NCBI GenBank assembly: GCA_950022655.1
Contig: OX465579.1
Location: forward strand, 78,627,193 to 78,691,192
Direction: 5' to 3'
DNA: 64,000 bases
Origin: Alentia gelatinosa
Taxonomy: Eukaryota; Annelida; Polychaeta; Phyllodocida; Polynoidae
Under the pieces are notes generated by a model. That model did no database searches. It saw only the letters and a program-made list of their open reading frames with translations, and was not told the origin of the DNA. Of the stretch, positions 1-15,300 are shown in pieces (the stretch's first letter is position 1; the number at the start of each line of letters is the position of its first letter). A program made the position numbers and the translations under genes.

Positions 1-241
1 TTTAGTTCATGGTAAAATACCAAGTATCACAATGTTACATACATATTCATTATTATTTCCTTTGCTTCTAGAAATCTCATGATGTAACCAGGTATTTTAA
101 TTGTCATTGATATCCAAAATCTCCTCCCTATTTAAGGGAAGCTCAATTCACGCTACCAGCAGCTGGCTATTCTCCCCCTCAGGGAGCCTCACCATTGTGT
201 TGGTACATATCTACATTAATAGTCTGTGGTCTTTGCTCTAG

Positions 242-396
242 GAATCTGCATGGGAATAGTCTCGTCTGTAACTGTAGTACAGTGATCCTGTACCAGTCTC
301 TTCAGCTGGGCATTATCGAGGGAGCTTTCTGTTCAAACTACAATGGGAGGAGCCTTTCTGCAGTGGCTGATCAACTCCGCGGTACCTGCTCAAGAG
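242..396 (+). CDS. aGPCR exon: leucine-rich-repeat C-terminal cap (LRRCT)
   Basis: The first receptor exon in the window follows a ctctag acceptor and enters in phase 2. It encodes a cap of the form N-L-x-G-N-x-L-V-C-N-C, then about 27 residues, a third cysteine, G-R-S-L and a final T-C. That cysteine spacing and the leading N-L..GN..L are typical of LRRCT modules, which close a leucine-rich-repeat stack. The repeats themselves must be encoded upstream of the window. The donor is AG/gtatgc, phase 1, matching the next exon. Host-gene assignment rests on the unbroken phase chain to the 7TM exons. Confidence 0.8.
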
Positions 397-3300
397 GTAT
401 GCTTCTTTTAATGCTAAATCCATGCAAAAGGTAACCCAAACATAAATTACAATGAATGGTGACATGGTAAAAAGCATTCATAGATGAAGACATACTAAGA
501 AAGAAACTAATGAGTGTTTGGTCTTTGTCATCGTTCGCCATCGAGTTTGGAGTGCGCAGTAATATAAGCGAGGCGATAGCCGAGTGAATATTCTGAAGCA
601 CTCCAAACGAGATGGCGAATGGGGACTCAAACCAAGCATGAAAATGTTTCTGGATTTATCTAAGCCTGGAAATATCTATCTGTTTATCACCCGTTGAGAA
701 TGAGTTACCATACTTGCAAGCCTGTTGAGAACGAGTTCCTAATGTTTAGTCTATGGACGTTTATTCCAGGCTAAGATAAATGCATACACACTTGGCATAA
801 TTAGCAATATTTCATATGGTAGTGATTAATGCTTATGCCATTTGACTCTGATTCCTTTAATTTGTCTGATAGGTTACTCTATACATTTGGTTTACTCTTC
901 TTATTTATTGTTTACTTACATGTGCCTGTCATATTCTCTGTATAGAACCTTCTTCAACTGTCGACTTTGAGATAGCGATAGGTATAAAAAGTGTAATTAT
1001 ACTCGATGATAATTATACTCGATGATAATTTACCGTTTGTACGGAACTCGGCATAAATGCCTCGGTCCGTACAAACCGTAAATTACCATCTCGTTCTGTG
1101 AATTGTACAGCATGGTCAGGACGTTCTATATAAGTACAATACCTATGAAATTGGACAGGACCCGTTCTCTCATTTCCCATAATCTGGTCGTGACAACCTA
1201 GGACACAATACTGTGGGCTTCATATTTTTTCTAACAGAACACTTTGGGAACCATTCTAAAAACACTTTGAACCTATGAGAATAAGTCATTCACAGATGAA
1301 GACATGCATGTATACAAACATGGCATAGGAACAATATTCCATCTGGTACAGACTTACATAATTTGACACTGATTTCTTGAATTTGTCTGATAGTTAGATA
1401 CTCTAGTTTAGTCTTTTCTCATTTCGTGTATACGTTCTTAGTGGACGATGTGGCAGATGGTATCGATCAAACATCTGACGCCCCTGCGACTAGTGGTATA
1501 TTTCACATAACACTCTTGCTGATATGACATGAGCTTAGTAAAAACATCCACAAACATGATATAGAGCCATCTTAATCGTCTGCTCAGTTTTTCAACTTCT
1601 GCATGAACAGTGGGATATATGCATGTATTGACTGTGACCTGACATCTTTTACTTTAGGCTATACCTTTGCATGTTAACTAATATTTTCCATGATATCCCC
1701 ACCAATGTTTCCAACTTGACTTTGTTTAAATCATCTTGTTATGGACTATATAAAAACATAATAATATGTTATCATGCATGCAGAGCAGATGGATATAATG
1801 TTGAAGTGAGGTGTTTAGACTGCCAGAAATCCAATTACAATTATACAGATACATGGAAAGCGATACATTGATCTTATATGAAGTGGTTCTTCAGTATTTA
1901 TGAAACCTAGTGACCCCAACATATATGGCAATAGATGAGACCAAAGACAAAAGACATTCATTGACAGACACATATACTGATATATACAGGCATACTTGAC
2001 AATATCCCTCAGGAATTTGGCGTCATACAGACTTTTTAAAATTAATCGTTTGTAGCATGTTTCAATCGAGTTGGGGAATATAGTACAGTATTCTCGTCCA
2101 TGAGAATTGACCGACAGTCATAAAACCCAATGACCCAATACTGGTTTAAAGAACCATGCCGAGGAATTGCTTGCTGACCAAGTCAAATAAACATCGGCTA
2201 GCTTCATTATGCCACTATCCCCAGACGTACAGAGCACGGTAAAGATAATGCGAGATTACAGGTATAATGGTAATAATGCTCGAGATTGATCTAAACATAG
2301 GGTCAACCCAAATAAAAGTGATAAATAACTCTTAAATCTAGCATCAAAAACAACGGGCGGAGAAGATGGTTCCTATGCAATGATAAGTACAGTTCATAGT
2401 GTTGCGAGTTATTCCGGATGCAGGTGTGTTGGTGAACGTTGTTCTATGCTGTATGATCAGGGGGAGAACAGTTTATGTGTCCAGCCTGCAGTGGGGCCGC
2501 AAGTATGGCAGCTTGTCGACAGCAACCAGCGGTTGAATACTGCACTCCTCAAAAGGTACGGGGATCCTGCGTTAAATTACCTATAGTTTATGAAGACACA
2601 TGACAAAAGTAGCTATTTGCTATATTAAGGAAAAGTCCTCAAATCAATACCTAACTTCATTGCCAAAATGCGATCAACAAATAATCATAATTCTGATAAT
2701 TGCAATAATTAACGAGCCGTAATCATTCACCACATAGATGCGAGTTTGTAGAACTAATGTTAGGATAAGCAGTATTATGATACTGCTGCATAACCTGTGG
2801 TGACTGTTACTAAGTAGGCCTCTGCTGACTGCTCAGATGGCCTGTCGAGTCGAGCTACTCAGGCGTGCCGACTCAGGACGGCTCAGTATCTCCTCCTCCT
2901 GTGAGAGCCCCGGCATGTGCGCGATAAGGATGGGCGAGAACTCGGGGAAGTGTGAGGCTGGCATTGACCCCTCCACCTGCCAGCTCTGCTGCACCACCAA
3001 GGACTGTGTGGGCGAGCAGCTCCTGCGCGGTAAATGCACTGTGCAGCTCATTTATATCAGCTTTCTGTCCTCTAATAAGGCACGCTAGACTTTAAGCAGC
3101 TAAGCTTTATCAGCACTGCTTTCTTCCCCATGTTTCCTTCCTTACAATTTCTTTGTTAGTTATGGATACACGTTTCGCACCAAACTTTGAAAAACAAACC
3201 CCTTTAGTAAAGTATCGGTACTCTTTAAAGCATCTTCTTGTTGGAAGTTACTCAGTGGTATCACATGCTCAATAAGACGTAAGTATCCTGTAGTATTGTA

Positions 3301-6300
3301 GGATCCTGAAGGATTTTTATGGGTTTTCATTACAATGCACTGAAAAGGTAGACACTCATAGACCTTAGAGAAATCAATCTACACGTTTCAGCGCTGTTTT
3401 TTATTTGTTCCAATTCTCAGCTGACCTATTTTCTTATAACACTGATTTCATATGGAATATATCAATAAGTGAAAGGAGTAGTTCAAGTAATTTGGTTGTC
3501 AGTGGATGGATCAATACATGGTACAGGAGTAGCTCCACGTAATTAGGTCATAATTCTGTCATTTATTAATGAATATAATGGCTGTTCATTGATCCGGATT
3601 TATAGCTTCAATCGTCGGTGATTCATGCAATAGTTTTATTACAAGTCCACAGACCTATTGTAAATAGAGTCAATGGTTTTATGGATGCAACCAAACAGGA
3701 ACTGGTATTTGCAGTCGCTCGTTCTGACGTTTACTCTGCTTCGCTTCATCTATTCTGTTCATGAAGGTAGCGCAGTGTAAATGCACTATTGCTAAAGAAA
3801 TACTTTGTAAGACTTCTGGGAGATTTCTGTTATGGTGATAGATACTTGCACGATGACATTAGCACCATTTCACAAGTTAGATAGTAGAGATACTGCCTGA
3901 AATACCCTCTCCTTCTCACCGTCCACTGACCCTTGGTAGATGATCACATACCCTCCCGTTTTATTCATTGTTAAGCACCGTATCCAGCTTTCGGCCACCT
4001 TTCATTGCAGACTATAACAAAGAGATATTATCCATTGTATACACGTTTAAACATACTTGACTCCTGTCCATCTTTTCAGCATATTTGATTACAACCAATG
4101 ATTCTCAGATTACACTTCACGAATATTATAAAGGAATAGTAAGCTATCCATGGTATCCTTTTGATATACTATCAAATTCGGTATTCACATATGCCGACTA
4201 GGCGTTATGCAAATATTTGTATTGTAAATTTGGATTGCCGCGTTCAATACAACACAATCTTATACAAATTTGCATAGCGGAAAATGGTAGACTTTTCTTT
4301 ATATTAGAATTTTCATACGGTACACCTGCAGCACTTTGCACAACACCCACCCATAGGCATACTACTTAGTAATACGTGGTCATTTACACACGGGGATCCA
4401 GCGAGCGAGTTTTCTCATTACAGTTAATGTAATTAGCAAAGAATGTAGATGATATAGATAGGACAAGAGCCTAGCAACAATGCTAGATCTGAGAGTTCCT
4501 GGACTTTATCCCATGTCTACTGCATTATTGATAACGGACCCATTCTACTAAAGCAAAAACTATTACAGATGGTGTAGCAGGGCCACTGTTATTACTGGGT
4601 ATATCCAGCGACCATTTTACTAATACAGCAATACCTACAATTGTCACATAACCTCTTGCAGTGCCTGTGTGTGCTTTGTATTTCTTTTTGCGAATGATAG
4701 ACTCTTATAGGAGATTCATTGTCACACTAATTGCTGTGGAGAACCTCTGATAGAGTGGCGATTGTCATGACTAGGCATATTGGGATATCATTACTTGGAA
4801 AACCTATGTGGTTTTATGTCAATATTACATAAATAAATGCCTGTTATCGGTCTATGATAGACCTGTGATAGCTTTTGCAGCAATGGCCCTGTGATATCGC
4901 TGCTACTTTTAATAAGACGACCATGGGAATGCATCACAAGGTTATCACAGGGAAAAGTCACCATGGCAGTTGCTAGCAGTTTTAGTTAGAGTGCCTCTGG
5001 GCTTTGCTGCGATCTCCTATAGGCGCCAATTTTTCTATCCCTACATGATATTATCTTTCTCTCTGGGTTGGGGCAAACATTTTTCACTAGTGTAGAGGAT
5101 AAGTTTAGTGACCTATGTGATGTACCTCGCCTGACGGAAACCGCACTAGAGGCAAACACTTGGCAAACCCTCTATAGCAGTCTTGGTGGTGGAAGGTACC
5201 CAAAAAGACACTATCTTTATAAGGTGTATCGTGCATGCTGTGACTTTCAGATGGAGCCAGATACCTTCCACAACTGCGCACCCAGTTTTCTCTGTGTTAT
5301 ACACCAACCAGAAAGAGCCTTAGACTCAAACAGTGAATAAAGAAAGATGCTGGCATAAAGTAGCATTTCAGTTTGGCGGGTCAAGTATTATCTCTATTCT
5401 GTAGGGGGAAGCCGTATTTTTCACTTTAAGGGGGGGGGGGGGGCACATTCTTTTTGTATTTCTAAGAGTCACCCATTATTCTGGTATTTCCATGTCAGAG
5501 AGTAAACATTATTTTACCATTTGTATTGTAAAATATGTGCTCCATCCATAAATAATGAACACTCCATTAAAAATACTCTTTTATGCGATTTTCCGTTGTG
5601 CCTTATTAAATCTTTCTTTTTATTTTAGGTTTTGCCATCAAACAAGAATACATTTTGAGAATGGATCTGTTACTGGAATGGAACAGCGAGTACACAAACG
5701 CTAACTCCTTGACGACCAAAGCACTTGCTAATAGAGTAATAAGTCAGGTAAAAACAAATAAAAACCGACACGAGCTTACCATCTACTCAAATAAAATTGT
5801 CTTTGTTTCTGGAGTTAATAGGCTATTAACTCAACGTCTTTATACCTAAACACTATGGGATTTAATGTTTCAGATAAATGCTGTTTTGGAGGATCGGCCT
5901 CGATCAGACTACGTACTAGAACAAGAGAATTCATTCACGTGCGTGATTTTCTTCCTTTATTTATTATCAGTACACCAACCAGACCAATAATAAACAAATA
6001 CATAACATACTAAAATACTGGAATGATTAGATAGACCAATTGTTGAGGACAACTAATGTTTCAAGCATATTGACAGAGGTTAGCGGAAAAGATATTAGCT
6101 ATATCCGCGTATGTGTTAGTTTAAATATTGTCTTGCCATGCACAAATTGAAAGTACTCTATGTACATATTTTCAACAGTGAAGCAAATCCATATGGCGTC
6201 AAGATGGAATTGAAAATGAGCTGTACCTTACCTTCAAAGACATCAGTAGCATGGTACCGAGACGAAATCTACTTCCTCATCAGAGGGGCGATGGCCACAG

Positions 6301-9300
6301 AAGGGTTCAATTTCGGAATAGATGTCAAAACTTTCACAATGACTGGAAATAGTATGTACACTAATCAAATACGTTCTCATATATAAGCCCAAAATCTGTA
6401 CGAAACCATTAAGAATAATCTTTTATCTTACCCCTAATATAAAATCCCATAGGCTTAACATTGGGTTTCCGTATGCCACGCTGACTGGCATACGGTGTTT
6501 TATATGCCACTAGCGGCATACAGAATTGTTATCACGTAATATTCCAAAATTGAGGAGATACGGTAGGATAAAATCAAAACCTGATTCGTTTTAATCTTGG
6601 CCACCGCATTCCACTCCTGAAGTTTTGGCTGCGGACTTCACTCGGCTTCGCCTCATGAAGTCACTTTGCCAAACTCCAGTCGTGGAATACGTGGACAAGA
6701 TTAAACCTCATCCAGTTTTACGATAGTTCCATATGGCTGAAGTAGTCCCGTCACCTACCCGAGCCTTAAATTGGGTACATTAACCGATGTTCGCTGGGTG
6801 TAGTGGTTTCATTGGTGTTCCTTTGATTCAATCACCGATGACCACCAGACTTGCTTGAGTTAATAGCAGGAAACGTAAAACTGGACCGGACGCACCCCTT
6901 TCTATCCCGTGAGGTGGCCACCAGGGGGAGACGGGGCCACAAATTTAGAGCAGATTAGGGCCGGAGATACCCCAGATCAATATCGGAGTATGATTTGGCG
7001 CTATGGAACCAGACCTTAATACATAAGGAATTTAACATGAAATTGTGGGTAACTATGGTTGAAGCGATCTAGACCTTTGTTGCTTATCCGGAGTTGGCAA
7101 TGTTATAGAATTATTAACTTCTTCACTAGATGATAGTTATATCTGTCCTCGAACAGACAAAACCTAACAGTCTCCCATCATATACCATAGTCTCTCAAAC
7201 CCGTGTAATTCTACCAAGTATATAAAATATATATGGTCATCACCTAACTCTTCCTTTATAAATGTATCTGTATCACAATTATATTCCTACCCTTTTCTAA
7301 ATGAGTCGAATCATTGGCTTTTTTATTCATAGATTTCTGTTCCTCAATAATACCGAGGGAAACGCCAAAAGGATTGATCTCATTTCCCTCCCAGCTGCCA
7401 TCCAACATTGCTTCTGCGCCGTGCCCGGACAATCCGGAGAAACTTGCCTATTGGCCATGGTAAATATATTTCAGTAATGACCATTTTGTATGACATCTAT
7501 CATGGTATATTGACAGTATACGTGGAGGTGTGCCATATCAAACAATTCGGCCTATATGATGCATTATCAATGTGTCTACATGATGTGTCCTCTATACACA
7601 TGACAGTTTGTGGTAAATAGTACACGCTCATCCCTATGGGTGATACGGACTACAAACTCAGTGCTATCTTCACAACCTTTCATTTGGAAAAGGAAGGCTT
7701 CCTGTAGAGGGAATAGATGATACGACAGGAGTGGTCGTTGTCCAACAATCCATTACCGTGGCAATTGCTAAGATCTATTCATCTTATATTTGCAGTAATG
7801 CAGGCCTGATCGTAAACTGGGGAGACATGAATGTCTCACAATGCGAGACGCCAACTGACCGTACTACTGATTTGGAGGACCTGAGCAGAGAGCCAGTGAA
7901 AAATGGTCGGTTTCTGTCAAGCGTATACTAGGTGTGGGTGGGTGTGGGTGGGTGTGTACAATTTCTTTATTATGCCAATTGAATGTTACAATTGCTGGTA
8001 TTGATCCATTACATGTTCAGTTAATTTGAGTCCAATAAAGGGGGTTTCTTGGACTAATATGAGGTCCCATATAAAGATTACAACAGATTTTGATATAGTA
8101 GAATGTCATGAACAGATTTAATGGGTTATAATGAGTGGGCCACTATGGTACATCTAGATCAATGTGGTAAATTGAGTAGTAGACACATTTGTTCGTTTTC
8201 ATATCATGATAAGGACCTTAGGGGCAGGCCTTAATGCCAGTCCTGTATGTGAGGGTCAATGAAGACAGATATAATTATATGATGATCCTCATGATGAAAT
8301 ACTTACATCTCACCTCGACCTGTATATTTCAGACACTATCATCCCTATAAGCATAGGTCTGGTCAACAACACAAGAGACAACAGCAATTTCACACATCGG
8401 GAGGTATCGCTTGTGACTGACACCATACAAAACTGTTTAACAGGTAACTAGTATTTGGATATGTATATAGATAGCGCAGTTGATGCTAACTGGTAATCTT
8501 GACGGTTTCCTATTGTTAGCTTTGCTGCTTAATCATAAACATAACCACTATTATTATCAATCTGAAAGCTGTTTTAAATTTCAACTATTATTTCAATATC
8601 ATTTATACGTGAAAATTGCCATCGTACAACTGTGATCGTCATCTAAACATTTCTGCCGCCTTTGAAGTATTCATGCCAAATCACATATAGTTTTAGAGTT
8701 CTGATTTATGCACGTTCCCTTAATTGTCTTTGCAACCTTTTACAATAAGGTTGTCACACGATGACAAGCGATTAACAAGCAACTACTGATATCAAAGTGG
8801 ATCTTGTTACAAATGAAGCAGGACATCCTTCTGACCTTACCTACCACCGATATTAATGTTTATCCTACCCCGCATATAAATCTCCATAGACTTAACATGG
8901 TGTGACTGTATGCCACGGTTATGCCATAAAATATTTATATGCCACTGGTGACACATGAAGTTAAAAACATGTGACAGGTTAGGATAAAATCTAAACATCA
9001 CTCAATTTCATATAATTGTTTATATGGCATTCATTGTCTTCCGCTACAGATAATACTCAGCTCTGCTTCGTGATATCATTCCGCAAGGACAACTCATGCC
9101 ATACAAACAATCATTTGAAATTTTGTGATGTTTCATGATATTATTACATTTCAGCACCAACTATCCCTCTGGAGACGGAGGCCGCTGATAACCTGATCTC
9201 CAGCATCAATAAAATGCTATCTGTAGATTCAGACATGTTGGTGAAAGCCGAACTGTCCACAAACGCCACAACCCGGTGAGTGGTTCCTCTTCCACAACGG

Positions 9301-12300
9301 ATATATAACGGTGTGTGAATGTCTATGACATACTTTGCTAGGGGTGTAGTATAGATAATGTTCGCGCCCGCTAACTCAGCGGGCCGTAGTGAATGACAGT
9401 AGACTTGTACAGCAAACGGAGTGCGTGTCACAGAGCAGGAAAAATAATAAAATTGCGTTTTCAAACGATTAGGAGGTATATAGTAATAAGAAAACATAGC
9501 AGAGTACTATTCTGCAGAGTTTCCATCTTAATAATGGAATGGATGTTTTCCTTCAGACATATATATAAAATCCATTACGATCCATCCACCCATATAACTG
9601 AAACTGTACTAGATGATCCATATTCCTTTATACCTTTAGACGAACACTCAATAATTACATACTGCTGCTGGAGGGAGTAGTAACTAGTTTCCATACCGAG
9701 GCTGACGTGTTCATACCAAGGTTGACCACTTCATGGCTTCTAGACCAATCAGGTCGAAACCTAATGCATGCGTGAAGAAAACATACAAGTTAAAGTAAAT
9801 CAATAACTGTGGATATTGTTACCCCACCGATCATAGGTCAACAAATGACCACTTTTATGAATAATTCAAGGTACATGTATATAGGAATAGAGAAACAAGT
9901 TACAGGTACACGAATCCCAAAATTACTCGATGAGGATGCTTAAAGTTACCTACCGAGGCTTTAGCTTCGGAATTCTTTCACTCGGAGTCAGTTCTTCTCT
10001 ATCCCCGGTGTGTTGGGGTTACTAAGACGGAGCTACTCTCACTCAGGCTCGTGCAGGCAGTGGAGCGGATCGGAGGCAGGGTGGAACTGCTGACAGACAC
10101 CGTGACAATAGCGCAGTCTCAGCTGGCTTTAGTGGTAACACAGCGCACACAGGGCAAAGGACTCCTGTTTGAAGCGACGGGCAATGTTATGGACGATCTC
10201 ACCGACAGACGGGTAATCCACACATCACATCAAATATTATCTCACCCCTGGTATTTTAGTTCCCTAGGCTTAACATTGGGATTCGTTCTCCATGCCCCTA
10301 ATAGTATTGCAGTCTGTTCTCCATGGTCTATGATGTATCCTGTGCAATAACCATTCTTTTAGTGTGTACAGGGGTGAGATATATACAGAAAGCAACTGGT
10401 TTTGATCGAAGTCATTGTTCTCCAACTTGTTTGTTGCTATGTGATATTCACTTGGCTCTTGCCTTGTTCATATCACTCTGCATTAAACTCATGGAGAACG
10501 ATGACTTTGACCAAAATTTGTTGGTTTCTTCTTTAGTTTTTCACCTCCTATTGACAAAATTCCCAGAAATACTGATTTGTTCATCAGGTACACGATCTTC
10601 ATTTCGAATGAGTATTTTCATCCAGAATATTATCCAATGTGATTTCACAACATCCCACAAGGTACCTTTTCAGCTGCATGGGTCGATGCAGTTTAACTTT
10701 TTAAAACTTATATTTAAACTGGGGCTACCTCGTACCCAGTATTCAGTGGGCTCCAGTGGCAAAGTTAGTCATCGTCATTATGTATATATCGAGGAACAAA
10801 ACTTATCCTTTCAACGACTGCCCTTTCCCCTATATCAGAAAGATATTTTTGTATGATAAACATAATCATCAGGAAGAACTGTCTTTCCTTCAGTTCCGCG
10901 TTCGGCCAAATGGACAGAGCCTGCCGGATCTATCGGGAAATGTTGCAGCAGTAAATCTACCTTCATCAGCTCTAGACCGCGGTAGAATTAACACCAACGT
11001 ACATTTCGCAGTATACAACGCCGCCAGCTTTTTCAAGGTATTTGCGGGTATTCTTTTCATGGAGCATTGCTCGTCTTTAAATTCAAATTGTGCATAGTTA
11101 CAAGTTACGTTTCATCATTATAAATCTTTTTGACAGGCAAATTTGTTCGTTACGCCTACAGATTCAGGTTCTCTGATCATATTAGCTTTAGGAGTGCCCC
11201 TATTCTTTATTATCCATCGTATAGGGGACAGAGCCATTGTTAGTTCATGAAGCAGTCACTAGGTGGTCGGGGGACAAACCTGTATTCTGGCTCTTTGTTC
11301 TTACAAAATTCAACTGCTTTTCAACATTTTACCATGATTCCCTTGACTCTCTACACCCATCCCAAAGCAGGAAGACATAATGATTAAGCCCAAGACATGA
11401 TATTTTCCATATGGAATACTTTATATAAATATTTGAGCAAAGCTAAAGTTGTGACATTTCCTAATTATCACTCACTTCTTTTCCACCTCCTTTAGTGAAG
11501 AACACCTACTTTTTCACCTCCATTAGTGAAGAACACCTACTCAGGGGGCGTCATGGCGGCGCCCATGAATCATAGGCTATATGCCGTATACAAAGCCCCC
11601 ATTGAAAATGTATAGGGACTCAGTAACACTGCACGAAAACCACTATTTTACATATATATACGCCATTGCGATAACGCACGTATCGGCTGTATCGTGGCTT
11701 GTTTATACTTGTATACACCTCTTATACGCGTCTACGTTTCGGGCGTCTACAAGACAGTTTCCATATGTAGACGCGCGCGACTTGGCTGTCTTTCACGCCT
11801 GGCGTATTTAAGATAAAATATACTCTGCGCAACATATATATACGCCAGGCGTATATATGATACCAAAAAAATAAAAATTGCGACCCGCGGCCCACCCGGG
11901 CCTGTGGGTGTTGGTGGAGGATACACCAACACTGACCCGCCACCCGCGACCTCCCAACCCCACCCCCTACCGCCCCCCACCACCCCACGCCACCCCCAGC
12001 CAGCCTCAGTGAGAAGTCCCCCGCTGCCCGCCGCCCACCGCTCACCGCCCGCCGCCGGCCACGTTTGTACAGGTTGACTCGCTGCCCGCCGCGAGGTGTT
12101 ATGGTGTCGGATTAGCGGCCGCTCGCCTTGTGTAAGATGATTTCAGTCCTGAGGGCGGGTGGCTGGGCGGGTGGCTGTGAGGGTGGCGGCCGCATTCACA
12201 CTACTTCTAACAAGTCGGGAGGAGGACTGGGGGGAGCCGATTATATAGTAAGGCTGACTGTCCACACATTGAAATGGTGTTTTAAAGTTAAATAAAATAT

Positions 12301-15300
12301 CAGAAAAACGGTAAAAAAACAACTTAATGCAGGTTTTTTTAATGTGTAATTAATCAATTTATACTCAATCAGGTTTTATAAAGGTTTTATAAAATAAATT
12401 GGTAATATAAGACTGCATTTTTCATATAAAACAGACTTGGATGGTTAATGGCAAATGAAATATGCTACCAGTAGTGTCCCCAAGTTGCAAAGATCGGAAC
12501 CTTTGGATGTTGGTGCATATACAACGGAACCAGGCGTATATATGACGTATATAAGACCACACCATGGACATGTATATACGCCACTAGGTAAGGCGTCTAC
12601 GAGACGGATAACAGGTCCAACTTCTAGACGCAAAATCCTACTGTTAGGCGCGTTTCGGATACATATGTAAAGCGGTACTTTTCGTGCAGTATAAACCACG
12701 ACCCATTGTATAAAACCTGTCAGATACCATAACTGTGGTATACAGATTCAAACCTGTGGTATAGGCCTCAAAACCATGGTATACGGGTTTGCTATAGTCC
12801 AAAGAAATAGTCCCCATTGTTATACCCTTTAATATGTCAATTACTGGGTTTAATTTAGTTGAAAAGATGGTTAATAAATGCAAAAAAACGATGATTTTGT
12901 AGACAGGCGGCTCTGTAAACCACTCGAAGTTGACGTCGTAATACGCTAGCGCTCGTGTATTACTACGCGTCAACCTCTCGTGGTTTACGGCCGCCTATCC
13001 ACAAAACCATCGATTATTGTCTATTTATTACATTCTTTTTGTCATACGTCTTCCAGAAGATTGAACCGTTACAAGTATCTTATTCCAATCACAATTATTA
13101 TTTGATATGCAGCATCCTCTCCTATTGGCTTTAATACGAGTTTATCGCATTCTTTAAATTATGTTTTGGCATTCTTCAATCTTTAGGTCAATTACACAAT
13201 CAGCATCTTTTGTTGTGTACTCCTAGTTAAGATTCAATGAGATTCATGTGTGTGCAATTTTACTACGTTTTGTTATTCTTTTACCTTTACCATTAACAAT
13301 GATATTTGAACGAAGAAATACTAGGGATAATCCATCACTATGATATGCATTATGCAGCACGTGCTCATCTGTAACTTGGACTATTTTCACTATCAACCCC
13401 CTTGAATATTAGCCATGAGAATAAGCATGTAACAACAGGACAACAGAGGAATATTAGACACAGAACAATACATGGCAGATACCACAGCGAATAAATAAAA
13501 TGGATAAAAAACAAAGATTACAGGACATCCATCGCTTAAATTTCCTTTTTATACAGGGCGTGTGTTGCCTGGCCTCTTGTGTTACAATCAAACTACTGAC
13601 CTGATCCTGACCTGACTTTGAAGTCCTCCGATGACATTTACACCTATATATAAACAAGGATTCACTTCCTCCGTTTGTGAAATATATTTTTGCTCTTGTG
13701 AAATATATTTTTTTGTCAGAATTCTAAGTAAAGCTACACCTCGACCTAAAATATCTGTATTGTAAATATTGAACTGAAATCATTTCTGTTTTCAAAGGCG
13801 ACTGAAATAGCGAATATCAGCACACCAGAAAATATCACCCAGGATCCCAAGAGGCAGTTTGAACTGAACAGCCGAGTTGTATCTGCCAAAGTAGGACTGA
13901 CAGAACTGAGAGACCTGACTGATCCTGTGACAGTCACCCTACGCCACTTAGCTAAGGTGACTATCTTATCAAGAACTGCGCTTATATCATACCTAATTAA
14001 TCTGCTACTCGTGTTTTCTTGTCGTTTAATGACATACATTGCTTATAAATTGTGATAGATCAGGATTGTATTGTATCACCAGAATCCTGGGTTTTCTTCA
14101 AAATGTTTGTTCCATCTGTGGATATAGGTAAATATGTTTTATTGCTATATGATGATATGTTTTTTTAAAGAATTCCTCAAAACATCGCTGCGTATATTGG
14201 GACTTCTCAATATCAGGCTGGTCAGATTTAGGGTGTAAAACCACCAGCGCTACAGATGAAAGTACCACATGCCAATGTGACCATCTCACCAATTTTGCAC
14301 TGCTGCTGGTAAGTTTCAGATGTTTGCAGCCTATTGTCAGTAGAGGCTTTGACCTAATATAATTCTTTTGATTATTTGTTTAAGATTGATGTTGCTTGTA
14401 AGAATTTATAATATTGTATAAGAGGTCCTACTCAATACCCATGGGGTATTTAAAAAATCTCAATGGGGGAATTATGTAACAACTGTTACAAAAGCGATTT
14501 AGTCAATGTGAAGGGTGAGATACTTTCAGAAACCTATTCAAGTTTATAGTCAGAGTTCGATCCCATCTGGTTTGAATCTCTATCTAATTCACGTGGCTTC
14601 GCCTAGTGAATTACTATGCTATTGAAACTCAATGGGATACAAGCTCTGACCATAAACATTCATAGGTTTCCTCTATAACATCAAAGCTCTGATAGACAGT
14701 GACTTTCTTACAGTGCTGTAGAACATATGACATCCTGTTTCTTTTATCATATGAAAACCCCGCATGGGTACAGGATATCTACGGAACTGCGGGCAAATTG
14801 CCTGAGATTCACAAGACGATCCTCTCCTTCATCTCCTACATTGGCTGCGCCATCTCGGCTGGCGGCTTAATCCTCACACTCCTCACCTACTTCGGCTTCA
14901 GGTGAGACTAGGCAAGGATCCACTCACAGTGTCTCCAGTTATAATCATGTGTATTTCCATAAAGATATATGAGCATATCATTGGAGGATTTGTTAGCCGG
15001 TTTCTGAACACCGTGAATACAGAATAGAATACTGCCAACTTCTAGGTATATAACAGATATTGTTCAAAGATATTTCTACATTTTCGAGCAAGGGTATCAA
15101 TATATCCTAAAATTATATTTGAGGTGGTAGAGGATATGGTCGACCACTTGGGCTCTAGTTGATGGTTCAGTTGTCTTACTGTTCTTTAAGATCATAGCGG
15201 CTTTATTATCATATAAACTTACAGTTTAAATTCTTCAATGTATGGTACACTTTGGTATGGTTTATCGTAAAACGTCCAGTCTTACTTTTAACAGAAAGAT

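Noticed and set aside
6179..7459. Immunoglobulin domain (M-S-C ... A-W-Y-R)
   Set aside because: The strand-helix layout continues a SEA-like fold, and the second cysteine lacks the D-x-G-x-Y-x-C context.
11138..11196. Possible extra receptor exon after a good acceptor (ctttttgacag)
   Set aside because: The in-frame donor at TCAG/gttctc leaves phase 1, but the next exon at 13798 needs phase 0. Joining 11037 directly to 13798 keeps the GAIN motif spacing normal.
11722..12045. Gly/Trp-rich open frames on the minus strand
   Set aside because: They arise from the CCG/CCC-rich block of a non-coding inserted element and have no start context or homology.
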